Source: Neocallimastix lanati (nom. inval.)
Lineage: Eukaryota; Neocallimastigomycota; Neocallimastigomycetes; Neocallimastigales; Neocallimastigaceae
Direction: 5' to 3'
DNA: 64,000 bases
NCBI GenBank assembly: GCA_016946835.1
Contig: JACVTC010000056.1
Coordinates: 998,001 to 1,062,000 of the forward strand
The position numbers were made by a program, and so were the translations under genes. The notes beneath the pieces are model-generated. The model had not been told where the DNA came from. It ran no database searches and saw only the letters and a list, made by a program, of their open reading frames with translations. Numbering within the stretch: position 1 is the stretch's first letter; each line of letters starts with the position of its first letter. This document shows, in pieces, positions 10,741 to 21,888 of this stretch.

Positions 10741-12290
10741 AAATTGAATGAAGAAAAACATATTCATTTACAAAGCATTTATACATGAATAATATTTATT
10801 AAACTAATTGATTGGTTAATGTAAATAAAAATATGATAAATATATTTTAACACTCCTCCTCAAATGTAACTTCGGTTCAACGTTACATTTATTTAATTTT
10901 GACTGTAATTTTCGGAATTAAAATTTTAAATCCTTAATTTCATATAATAAAGAATTTCTGAATTTTTCCATAAGAGTGTTATTTAAATATTTTGTGAATC
11001 CATCTGCTAAATTATTTTGTGATTGAATGTATTCTAATTTTTTAAAATATTTATTTATTATTTTTCTGATATAAGGAATTCTTATATCAATATACTTTGT
11101 CTTTTGAATAATGGATTGATTTTTGCAGTTGAAAATGGCAGCTTTTTTATCTATTTTTATTTTAATATATTTAATATTATAATATAATTCTTTCATTAAG
11201 TTTAAATACCAAATGCTGTGCTTGCCGCATTCACTTAGACTATAATACTCCGATTCTGTAGTAGATGTTGATATGTAGTGTTGTAGCATGGAAAACCAGC
11301 TAGTTAGTGCGTGGCCCATGGTTACTAAAAAACCAGCCATTGATCTTCTGGTCTTAGTATCTCTTGCAAAGTCGGTATCAACAAAAGCTTCTATTCCTAC
11401 TTTTCTTGTATAGTCTATTCTGTAATTTATTATACATTTTAGATATCTAAGTATTCTAATAACATTATTCCAGTCTTTTATATTAGGATTATTTGCTTTT
11501 CTTGCTGCTTTACTTATTGAAATAAATATCTGGTCTGGTGTATATAGATATATTTAGTAAATTTATTATTACACTTCTGTAAGTAGTTTGATTAAATTTT
11601 ATATTTCTAAGTTTATTGTCTATTATTGGTTTTGTATTTCTTAATGACTTTTTATTTTTCATTTAAATTTTTCTAAAATCTTTTTAATATATCTTCTTTG
11701 ATGTATAAAATATCCGTTTTTGTATTTAATAAATTTTATTTCTATAACGAAACCCTCTTCGCCAATTTCTTTTATTTTATATTTTTTCTTAATATGTTTC
11801 TTTTCCTGCAATAATATATATCATCTATATAAGTACCAACAATACTTAAAATGTTATTATTTTTGTCATTTTTTACATATAAACATGGCTCATTTACCAC
11901 TTATCATTATTCTAAGTATTATTTTTGTTAGTAATTTATTAATTTCTTTGTTCCATTCTCATCCACTTTATTTCAAACCATACATTGCTTTGTTCAATTT
12001 CCAATAGTATTTATTATAATCTGAATAACCTTCAAGGGGTTTCATATATATATCCTCATTTAGTTTGGCATTAAAGTAAGTAGCGTTTCATCAATTTGTT
12101 CTATATTAAACTTATTTTAAGCAGCAATTGAAGTTGATTGAGTCATGCTTTTATGTTGGTACAAAAGTATCATGAAAATCTATTATCAACTCTAGAGTAA
12201 AACCTCGAACTACCAATCTTGCCTTTCTTTTTATTATCTCGCCATTTGTATTTCTTTTATATTTAAAAATCCATGGCATTTTCTGGTATA
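10741..12290 (-). mobile_element. Ty1/copia element remnant A (RT-RNase H and 3' LTR end)
   Basis: Reading on minus, 12290 to about 11350 gives decayed RVT_2-type RT: WIFKYKRNTNGEIIKRKARL, a YIDDI active-site box (about 11830), TRPDIYF. It runs in frame into RNase H (10918-11560) with STTESEYYSLSECGKHSIW, KYIDIRIPYI and ADGFTKYLN. The polypurine tract GAGGAGGAG (10853-10861 on plus as CTCCTCCTC) abuts an LTR start TGTTAAAATATA running left from 10855. Gag, integrase and the 5' LTR are missing; the left end of the nested composite at 12319 cuts it off. Confidence 0.85.
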
Positions 12291-12318
12291 TATTTAATTG
12301 TATTAAATATATTTAAGT

Positions 12319-12528
12319 TTATTAGAAATATAAATATGAAGATATATAATTATATTAATTTAATCCGTAATGATATATATTATTATATTCATGAAAGATA
12401 TGTGAGCAATAATAATAATGAGCTCCATATTACATTAACAATAAATATCATAAAAACGTATAATGTTATATCTAGAAACTGTTCTTATAATTTTATATAA
12501 TAAAAAGAGATTCTTACTTTTCACAGAT
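12319..12528 (+). repeat. LTR (family 2), plus orientation
   Basis: Starts ATTAGAAATATAAATATG, ends GATTCTTACTTTTCACA, and is followed by the probable primer-binding motif GATTAATAGTCTCAACTC. It therefore behaves as a 5' LTR with its body to the right. Homologous to 16255-16435 (same strand) and 13372-13567 (opposite strand). Confidence 0.6.
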
Positions 12529-14279
12529 TAATAGTCTCAACTCAACAGCTGAGTTATCAAATAAAGATAAGTTGAAATAAATAAAATTTAGCATTTTTTT
12601 ATAACTCATTGAAATCAAACTAATAACAATTTATATTTATTATTGCTATCATATCTATTATAGAAACAAAAATAATAATTATTAATATAGTAAATATTAC
12701 TGAACAATTGGAAGAATATAATATTTTATATATAAAATAATTGAATAGAATAAAATATTAAAAACAAATAGAACAAACAAATAATAAAGTAAAACAAATT
12801 TATAAATTTAAAAATAATAATAAAATAAAATCTCAAAATAGAATTAAAAAAAAAAATAATTAAAAAAAAAAAAAAACAAAGAAGTTATAAAATTGCAATA
12901 ATAAAAATAAAACAAATAATAATCAACTATTTAAACTAAGTTGAAAATAATTGATTAAAATAATAATAGTCAACTAGTTTATCTAAATTGAAAATAATTT
13001 ATAATACTAAATAATAAAATTAAATATACAAGAGAATATAAAGAATTATAAATATAATAAAATTATTCTTATTATATTTTCAATTAAAAACTTTTATATT
13101 AATAAAAAATTAAAATTAAATTATTGTAATATTCACACTAATTATAAATATTTAATTAAAGAATTAAATTTTAATACTTATTAATTCTAAAAATTTATAA
13201 CGATTAATTATTATTTTTGGATTGATACATTATAATCCCAGTTAATTCTAACTTTCTTAAAATTAGACTTTAGATAAAGTAAAAATAAACATGACTAAAG
13301 GGAAATATTAAAATATAAATATTTATTAATTTGAATTTTTTATAAAAATATATATTATATTAATTAAATTGTGAAAAGTAAGAATCTTTTTTATTGTATG
13401 AAAATATTAGAACGGTATCTATATATATTTTTGTTCATTTTTATGATATTTATAGTTAACATAAAATGTAACTCATTATTATTCTTATGTCTTATACTAA
13501 TGTATAAAAATATATAACATTACTTCTTTAATTAATATAATTATAAAACTTTATATATATATTTCTAATACTCCTCCTCAAATCTAACTTTAAATGCAAG
13601 TAAGAGTTGAATAAAAATAAAGAAAATATGTTAAAATATATTACAATATAAAATAATATTTTTATTTTTAATGATTATACAAATAATGAATAAGAAAGTA
13701 TATGGAAAAGAGTTATTTTTATTTATAAATTTAATCATTTATTTATATATATTTTAAATTCTAATATTCCTCCTTACTTTTAATTTGGATTGGAGTTATT
13801 ATTTATTACTTTTTTTTTTGTTGACGTAATACTTCAATACCTATAGCATATCATTTTCAACTAGATAAGTAATTGCTATACAAGTAACATCGAAGAAACA
13901 AAATTCTTGTTTCCAACAACAATCAGTCTTACATTAAAATTTTCATATATCTGAAATTAGATTCAAAATACCAAAAGTCTCCTTTCCCGAATTTCCAATA
14001 AGTTATAATTACTAATTACAATTTCGGTTACATTATATGTATATATATATATATATTTTATTTTAAAAATTAATTTTTTTTTATTATTAACTATAATGAA
14101 AGTATTATTATTAAATTCTGTGGTAAAAATTAAAAAATAATAATTTCTAATTTTTATTTATATATTTAATAAAATAAAAATATATTTATTATCAATAGAG
14201 GGAGAGAGAACAATTTTATGAAATTAATAATTTTATTTATTTAAACTTAATAAATATTTTACTAATTTTATATTTCCAT

Positions 14280-15080
14280 ATTATATGCAATTGCTACTAG
14301 TTCGTCTCCATCTTTATTTTTCTTATCAGATGTTCATTCCACAATGAATCAATTTTTTAAATTCTTCATTATTACCTTGTTTATATTCATAGGTTAATAA
14401 GGTCTTATGATTATCTCTTTTATTATTTATCTCTTCCATTGTTCTTCCTTTCTAATTTTTATTTTCATTTTTCTCTTTTATCTTTTTTTGTTATTCAAAT
14501 TCTTTTCTCAGTAATTTAAAGTCTTTTTCTATTTTTTCTTTCTATTTTTTTTCACCTATTCTATTTTCATTAATTCAAAGTCTTTATTTTTTCTTTCTCC
14601 TTAAAGTCTATTTTTATATTTTTTTTTAATTTTATTTCCATTAATTCATTTTCAATTTCAAATACTTTTATCTTCTATTCTTTTATTTATATTAATTTCA
14701 TTAAATATTTTCAAAAAGTATCTGTTTTTGCTGAATATTACTTCAATTATATTTTTCGTATTACAAAATAAATTAATATTATAAATTTAGAATTAATTTC
14801 TGAAATATTATTTAATTTACAATGTGAATATTCTTCCGAAATCACTTTTTCAATATCATTTTCATCAATTATTAATTTTATTCCTTTTTCAATAGAATGT
14901 TCAACCAACAATTTAACTATTTCAATATTTTTTTTATTGAATTAAATATTGGGGTAAATCTTAATATAACTTTATATTTAAATCCAAAATAGTTTTATTT
15001 TTATTAGCATTATCCAATAATAATTTAACCTTTTCAATAGTATTATTATGAAATTTAAACTTATTAGTAAATAATAAAAA
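14280..15080 (-). pseudogene. Ankyrin-repeat protein relic
   Basis: The minus strand reads TIEKVKLLLDNANKNK (about 15040), IEIVKLLVEHSIEKG (about 14920), DENDIEKVIS, then NNEEFKKLIHCGMNI (about 14350) and KLVKYLLSLNK (about 14270). The spacing and the (I/V)VKLL(I/V)(E/N) pattern are those of ankyrin repeats. Multiple stops and shifts. It lies between copies of mobile sequence. Confidence 0.5.
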
Positions 15081-15089
15081 TTATTTATT

Positions 15090-15330
15090 TATATAAATAA
15101 GAATCATTGTCAAAGCCCATTTCAAGATAAGTTTAATAATACTTTTTTGTTAAATACATCCATTTCACACAGGAATTACAAATCTATTATATTTCTTTTG
15201 ATATTTGTGACTTTATATTTTAAATTAGTTTGTATGGATTATCTGAATATAAACTCTCCATTATTGTTATTGATATATAAATAAGTTTTGATATGTATAA
15301 ATACATCATTAAAAAAAATATATATTTTAA
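15090..15330 (-). repeat. Decayed copy of the 41.36-41.52 kb repeat
   Basis: On the minus strand this carries ATAATGGAGAG..., GTAATTCCTGTGTGAAATGG and ATTAAACTTATCTTGAAATG in the same order as the plus-strand words at 41358-41505 (ATAATGGAGGAG, GTAATTCCTAGCGTGAAATA, TTAAACCTAGCGTGAAATGG). Noncoding repeat family. Confidence 0.5.
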
Positions 15331-16435
15331 ATAATATGTTTCGAGATTTAACAAAAAAATAGATTAATAAATGGTAAATTAGAATTTTATAAATATTATA
15401 TATTATTAATAATATAATTTTTTTTTTAAAAAATTTTAAATTATTATTAAAATTGATGGATTGGATTAAATATTATTGATTAAAGTTTAACAAAAATAAT
15501 TAAATTTATATTATTGATTGAATTTAATTTAATTTTAATTTAATAAATCATTAATATTATTTTTAATGAATTGATATAATTGGACATTTAAAAATTATTA
15601 TAAATTAAATTTTGAATTGTATTAAATAAAAATGAATATTATAATAAATTCAAATTTTATTAAATATAAAAGTTCTGTTAAAATAATTTCTTGGATACTC
15701 TTATTTTAATTTATTTGTTGAACCTTATTTGTTAAAGTTTTTGTGTAAAACTTTAATTATTAATATTTTATTAAACACCAAAAATATTAAGAAATTTTTA
15801 TTATAATATTTTATACATAATATTTAATATTTAATTTTATTTATCTTAATTTTATGATTATAAGTATATCAAAATTACATTTTATATTTTTTAATTAAAT
15901 TTAATAATATTCTATTTTATAATAAGCTATATTAAAGTCATTATTAAATTTTTATTTTTTTATATTCTAACAAAATTAAAATAAAAAAATAATGTTGTGA
16001 AATTTCTGTTTTGTTAATTAATTTTAATTAAAAATATAAATACTTGTTTTTTATTTTATTCTATTTATTTGTTTTATATTAAATGTTATATCTTCGCAAT
16101 TGTTCTGTAATATTTGCTTTATTAATAATTGTTAGTATTTTTGCTTCTATAATAGATATGATAAGAATAATAAAAATAATTTGTTATTAGTTTAATTATA
16201 ATGAATTATAAAAAGATATTATATTTTATTTATTTCAACTTAGAGTTTTATTATTGTATTATTATAAGGAGTATTGTTATATATTTTAATATATTCATTA
16301 AAATATGTAACCAATAATAATAATAAGCCATATACTATGTTTAATATAAATACAATAAAAATGTACATCATTATGTAATGATACCATTCTAATATTTTTC
16401 ATATAATGAAGAGATTCTTATTTCTAAAAATTCAG

Positions 16436-17140
16436 GATACTTAAATGTGAGCTTTCAGTAATCTCTAGTTTTTACAAATTTATTTTTCTTATAAGCCTTG
16501 ATTGATTTTCCTACCGTAGTAAAAGTCTGTCATTGCTTTTTTAATAGAAATTTATCTAATTTGTGTGTAAAAATTTTACTTTCTTTATCACATGAATGAC
16601 GATAACCTGATATATCTTTAAATAAAGCGGAGATAATAAATTTCTTTTTTTTTTTTTTCCATTATTCAAAGCACCTTTATTGTGTAATCATATAATTCAC
16701 TTAAAAGTAAGAACGTTAAATTCCTTTGAAACAGAATAAAGGGATGTTAAGCTATTCCCTTTGAAAAATCCCTAAATCTATTATAATCCTGTATTAACTA
16801 GTTATGGTATACTTCTCGTTCTTTCCTTGTTCGACCCATGTAAAGGTGCTTAATACAAAACATGTTCAATTACTACAGAGGAAAATAACATTCTTTTATA
16901 AGGGATTCATTACAACGATAGTATGTAACTTCTGGAAAAACAGTCCATATCATTGGAGATAAATTGAATTAATTAAAAATAAAATGTTTACACTAGTAAA
17001 TAGTAAATAATTAATAGTAAATAGTAAAAATAATAAATAATAATGATATAAATAAAATACAATATTATAGTTTCTTTGTAAAGAACCTTTTGAAATATCT
17101 TTCATATTAAAGAAATTATATTTATTTATATCTAATGTAA
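16436..17140. other. Coding-like but unidentified interval
   Basis: Base composition is less extreme than in the flanks. The minus strand has short peptide-like stretches such as MGRTRKEREVYHN (about 16840) and ISALFKDISGYRHSCDKES (about 16600), broken by stops. It may be an old transposase or retroelement piece; I cannot name it. Confidence 0.25.
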
Positions 17141-17262
17141 GGATTAATTTAACTTATTCAAAAAAAAAAAAAAATACTTATTAAATAATGATATAAAGCG
17201 TTTTATAAATTTATTTAGTAAGTATTTTTTTTTTGAGTAAGTTTCAATTAATAATTAGATTA
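17141..17262. repeat. Long imperfect inverted repeat (hairpin)
   Basis: The left arm (AACTTATTC, poly-A, TACTTATTAAAT) is matched by the right arm (ATTTAGTAAGTA, poly-T, GAGTAAGTT), with about 25 bases between. The arms are roughly 40 bp. It could be a MITE-like element or an intergenic hairpin. Confidence 0.65.
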
Positions 17263-18073
17263 ATCATTAATCAAAAATAATTTTTATATAAAAAAATTTT
17301 TTAATACTAGAAAAACATTAATTGGTAATAAATTTTTTTTAAATAATAATATAAATATTTAAATAATTATATAAATAAACTAAATAAATCTAAGATTATA
17401 ATATATATTCACGAATATATAAATAAATTTTAAATAAATTTAAAAATAGTAAATATACGTATAACTAAGTTTATATTAAATAGATATTAAATAAATTTAT
17501 AAAAAAAAAAATAAAATTTTAATAAATATAATTAAAAAAAATTAACTAATTTTATATTAATATTTAATTTCTTATAATAAATTAAAATTTATTTTTTTTA
17601 TTGGATAAAACAACAATCAGCTCTTTTAAAGGATTAATAAAAATATAATCCTTTTTTCATGAAAAGAATAAATCAATATATTTGTTCTTTTAAATTATAA
17701 GAAAAAATTAAATCGTTCTTTTATAGTAAAAGTAATAATTTTAATATTGTAGTTAAACATACTTTTATTTATTATAATTAAACTATTTTATTATAATTAA
17801 GATTTTCTTAATTCAATATGTTATTTTAATTTTTTTTTTTTAAATTTTTAATTTTTTTTATTTTAATATATATATTTTAATATTATATTAAAAAGTATTC
17901 AATATAATATTTAAGTATTTTGTCTTCATATATATATTATATATAATAATAAAAATACTCCTTAATATATTGAATAAAATTAATATAGAGGTAAACTAAT
18001 TATTTTATTATATACATTTTACATTATTAATATATTAAAATTTGCATATAAATTATTTTATGAATCTAATAAA
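17263..18073. other. AT-rich interval 3' of the GT-D gene
   Basis: No coding signature seen. Many poly-A and poly-T tracts. Confidence 0.5.
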
Positions 18074-19234
18074 TTATTCATTAAGTATTTTCACTAAAAT
18101 TTGATCATAATAACTATTATCTGTAATATCTCCTATGTTCTTACTTCCATCTTTTACTTCATTAACATATTTGTTTTCTATTTTAATTTTATGTGTAGCA
18201 TTTCTTAAAAACCATTCATACGAAATATCTGCATGGCCTATGTCAATAGCTTGGTATCCAACATTATGTAAGTCATAAGCTAATATTGTGGCAGTAGGCC
18301 CTAAAGCTATTAAAATTAATTTATCTTTATTAATTTTTAAAGCTTCATTGTATATTTTTTCATATACATCATATGCATTTATTGCAGGACATAATATTCT
18401 CTGTATTGTTTTTGTATTATTAAGTAAATCATTATTGATTCCGAATCTTGATTTTTCTCCTTCAATTATAACTATATCCTTTTTATCCCAAATTAATTTT
18501 AATTTATCTATATATTTTAATACATCACTACGATTATTATTAAACCAGTAAAATCTTGACATTTGAGTATTACCATAAATTTTATTAAAATTTAATAATT
18601 TTATTAATTTATATTGATACATTGAAATATAGTTTTTCCAAAAATTATTATTATTTTTTACCATTTTTAATTTATCAGGTATTGCAATAATTAAACCTTC
18701 CTTATTACTGTTTAAAATATCTGCCAATCTTTTGGACATATTATTATCAAACTTTTGGAAACGAATCCCTTCGCCAAAAATAAGATTAAATTCTCCATCA
18801 CCGAATCTGGAAATTGATTTGTTATTATTTATAATATAATCCAATGTTTCCTCATTTGATAAAATATTTAATGAACTTAATTTTTTTAAAGCTGGACATC
18901 TACTACTGCAATCTAGTCCTTTCTTTCCTTTTAAATTTAGACATTTTTTACAATATTTGCTATATTTCTTTTCATTTAAAGAATTATTTACTGTATGTCG
19001 TTTATTTCTTGAAATATTATTTTTGTTTATTGTTGATTCAAGATCGCAACATACCAAATTATCACTTTCTAGGCATCTTACATTATTAACAATACTATCT
19101 TTATATTTATTTTTATTAATACAAATTCCTGTATTACCTTTACTATAACATTTATCACATAAAGTTAATATAGGCAACAATAATATAAGAAATTCTAGGA
19201 TACTAAATGCATAAAAATTTTTGTTTTGTAACAT
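18074..19234 (-). CDS. GT-D fold (DUF1792/SP_1767-type) glycosyltransferase, secretory
   Basis: Intact 386-residue frame. Residues 1-25 are a hydrophobic signal sequence. A Cys-rich segment follows (C26, C29, C38, C54, C62, C63), then a second four-Cys segment (C95, C98, C109, C113; C-x2-C-x10-C-x3-C). The catalytic domain runs from about 120 to 370. It has the family's hallmark SRFGDGE at 142-148, thought to bind metal and nucleotide, and the C-terminal block ALGPTATILAYDL...AIDIGHADISYEWF. GT-D enzymes known from bacteria act in O-glycan extension of surface serine-rich repeat proteins and in polysaccharide synthesis. A secreted eukaryotic form suggests transfer from gut bacteria plus an added leader. 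The substrate is unknown. Confidence 0.82.
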   Translation of the reverse strand: MLQNKNFYAFSILEFLILLLPILTLCDKCYSKGNTGICINKNKYKDSIVNNVRCLESDNLVCCDLESTINKNNISRNKRHTVNNSLNEKKYSKYCKKCLNLKGKKGLDCSSRCPALKKLSSLNILSNEETLDYIINNNKSISRFGDGEFNLIFGEGIRFQKFDNNMSKRLADILNSNKEGLIIAIPDKLKMVKNNNNFWKNYISMYQYKLIKLLNFNKIYGNTQMSRFYWFNNNRSDVLKYIDKLKLIWDKKDIVIIEGEKSRFGINNDLLNNTKTIQRILCPAINAYDVYEKIYNEALKINKDKLILIALGPTATILAYDLHNVGYQAIDIGHADISYEWFLRNATHKIKIENKYVNEVKDGSKNIGDITDNSYYDQILVKILNE

Positions 19235-19739
19235 AATGTTTATCAGTTATGAATAATACTTTTTTTATTATTGTTATGTACAAAAATTAAAATTTTATAA
19301 ACACCCATTTGATTCATTGATAATATTTATTGTGTTTATAAGAAATAAAGTAATTTAAATTAATGTTGAATTATTTCTAAAATTGAATTGTTCTGTTTAT
19401 TTTTAAATATAAATTTTAAATTACGTTCCTTTTAATTTAAATTATGTTCTAAAACTTAATTACTAATATATTATCTTGTATTAACTTTAAAGTAATTTTC
19501 TGTGTATTTCAATTATGAAATTCTTATTTAAATAATATTAATTTTCTAAATACCAATATATATTATTTTTTAATTTAGTTTTAAGATTCAAAAATTTCAA
19601 AATCTTAAAATGTTTTAATATTTTAATATAAAATATTTTAAAATTTTTAATGCATTTTAAATTATTTATTTATTTTCTGAATTTAATTTAAAAAATTAAA
19701 TTTAATATAACTTATTGAAAGTAATTTAATTCATAATAG
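19235..19739. other. AT-rich upstream region of the GT-D gene
   Basis: No gene seen. It contains the 5' flank and presumably the promoter of the minus-strand GT-D gene, but no distinct element stands out. Confidence 0.5.
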
Positions 19740-20330
19740 GAATTTAAATTTTAATTTTAATTAATTTTTATAAATCACGAATTTATTTCTTATTACTAAT
19801 TTAAAAATTCTTTTATCGTTGATTATAACTTCAATTTTTAATCCATTTTTGATAAGAGAGATTCCGCAATAGTTATTATAATTTGATGAGATCACACTTT
19901 TTATGTTCAAAATCTATCGATACATTATTCCATGATTTTGGAAAATTACTAATCCAAATATGATTGATTAAAGCGTTGAGACATTTAAAGCCAAATAAGT
20001 TATTACTTTAATTTCATTATATTCTTCTAAATCATCTTTACCTGTAAAGAAAGTTTTGAAGAATCCTTTTTAGTTTTCAGATCCATATTTGTCATCTAAT
20101 TCCTATAAATATTCAGTTTTTTTAAAAGTACCTTTAACTAATTCAGTAAATTTGTTTTTATCATAATAATATGAATAATTCTCATTTCTAATAATCTTAT
20201 AGAGATTTCTTTTAATATTATTATTTAAATTTCTATATATCGTTATTGGACAATATGGACTATTTTTATTAATTGGCACAAACCCAAGGTAAATCATTTT
20301 TAACGCAAGTTTCATATTTTTCATAAGGAC
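19740..20330 (-). pseudogene. Possible non-LTR retrotransposon RT fragment
   Basis: On the minus strand, after shifts, CLNALINHIWISNFPKSW (about 19980-19930), a broken segment and GISLIKNGLKIEVIIND (about 19865-19810) follow the order of LINE reverse-transcriptase motifs (a helix before FPxxW, then NYRGISL). The upstream frame 20103-20324 (73 codons, ITIYRNLNNNIKRN...) may belong to the same relic. Many stops. Confidence 0.35.
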
Positions 20331-20486
20331 AAAAATATTTGAAAGAAAAAATTCTATTATATAAAATATTTTGAAAAATTCTATTAAGAATGAATAAAAT
20401 TATATTACTTATGATTTAAATTATATTAAACTTAATTTAATTCAGAATTATATATAAATTTTTCTAGTTTTCCTTTTTAAACTGAT

Positions 20487-20999
20487 TTATTTATTAATAG
20501 AATTGAGTAAAATATTTATATCCTTTGCTAAGAAAATATTTCCTATTTCCGAAATGTGGGTAAAATCTCTCCAAAAAAATTTTATATTTTCTTTTTTCAT
20601 ATTTCCTTCTTGAGCATTCGTACAGTCATCAAAAGTATTTAATTTACAATATTTCATTATATATGTATAGAATGAATTTGTATCATAAATAATAATATTA
20701 ATATATGGAAATTTATCATAAAATAATTTAGCCTTTTTTTTAATTAAATCGTTGAAAAATGAAATATTATATGTATAATAATTGTGTCTACCTTTTGAAT
20801 TAATAGGTGCATTATCTAATGGTGAAATATTTGATATCAATAAATTTCGAGCCCCAAAATTATATAATTTTTCAATTTGTGCAAACATAGAATCGACTAT
20901 TTTTGTAATAATAATATTAATATTTTCAATTTGATATTTATTAATAATATGAACGTCATTAGAGCCAAACTGAATAGAAAATAAAGTTTTATTTAATAA
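20487..20999 (-). pseudogene. SGNH/GDSL hydrolase fragment, N-terminus missing
   Basis: The open frame starts after a stop at about 21002, with the first Met at 20888. It carries FSIQFGSNDV (block III-like G-x-N-D), a helix FAQIEKLYNFGARNLLIS that matches the other SGNH copies, and the C-terminal block FFWRDFTHIS with the Asp-His pair of block V. The block I GDS serine, the signal peptide and the Cys motif are absent upstream, so this is a truncated gene or one lacking its 5' exon. The closest relative in the window is the gene at 21889, head-to-head about 890 bp away. Confidence 0.65.
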
Positions 21000-21663
21000 T
21001 TATACTTTAGTTAAAATAATTAACATGACTTTTTATTTATTTAAAATTATAATAAATATTTTAATTTTCTTTCTTTAATTAATAAATAGTTTTTAGTTTA
21101 TAATTTTAATAAATTGGTAAAATGATGTATAAAAATTAAATATAACTAAATTATAACTAAATTAAGTATGTACTATTCATTAAATAAATATAATGAAGGT
21201 TAATATTTTTCTTACAAAACAGAATATAAATAAACACATATAATTATTAAAAGTGTAAAAAATTACACTTAACATTTTAAAGTCTAAAATTATTTTTCAA
21301 TAATAACAAAGTCATTTTAAATTTATAATTAAAAAATAAACAAGTAAATATGAATTTAAAACAATTTAAATATACAAATCGGATAAATAAGTATTTTCAA
21401 AAAATGGATATCGAACAAGCAATTTTATTAATAGTAAAATAAATTATTTATAAAGTAAACTATATTTTAAATATTAATATTAAAAAAAATCAAAAGATAA
21501 AAATTATTTTATTTTTTTTAAAATTCAACTAAATTAAAAAAGAATTCTAATAATAATTTTATGGTTAATAAAAAAATTCAAAATAAATAAACATTAAAAT
21601 TTTAAAATAATTCAATAGTTCAATTTTGAAAACAATTAACATGTTTAAATATTTTAAGAAATA
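21000..21663. other. AT-rich interval between two SGNH loci
   Basis: Divergent spacer. No additional gene seen. Confidence 0.5.
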
Positions 21664-21813
21664 AACAATACAACTTTAAAATAAAATGAAATTTAAACTT
21701 CAAAAATTTCATTTTAATGCCTAATATTTATATAAATTAACAATACAACTTTAAAATAAAATGAAATTTAAACTTCAAAAATTTCATTTTAATGCCTAAT
21801 ATTTATATAAATT
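21664..21813. repeat. 75-bp perfect tandem duplication
   Basis: Units 21664-21738 and 21739-21813 start AACAATACAACTTTAAAATA. They end 75 bp upstream of the SGNH start codon. Each unit also holds the near-palindrome TGAAATTTAAACTTCA. It could contain promoter elements. Confidence 0.9.
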
Positions 21814-21888
21814 AACAAAAGGATTCAAAAATATTACTCTATTATACAAATAGTTTTCATTTTGAAGTTATAGCATATATATAGAAAG

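Larger units (their letters stand above)
12529..16435. mobile_element. Nested composite of decayed LTR elements
   Basis: Bases 12540-12780 and 16040-16245 are inverted copies (for example TAGAAACAAAAATAAT on the left against the reverse complement on the right). A plus-strand LTR at 16255-16435 is preceded by the purine tract AAGGAG and ends GATTCTTATTTC. A minus-strand LTR at 13372-13567 has its polypurine tract CTCCTCCTC on the right, and 13580-13790 resembles 28090-28270. No open gag-pol remains. The order implies insertion of one element into another followed by rearrangement. 15330-16040 shows nothing else. Confidence 0.5.

Noticed and set aside
11720-12500. Plus-strand frames of 95 and 75 codons
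   Set aside because: Antisense to the decayed copia RT or within LTR sequence; hydrophobic without motifs.
18288-19148. Three plus-strand frames of 63-87 codons
   Set aside because: All lie antisense to the intact GT-D transferase and have no domain signature.
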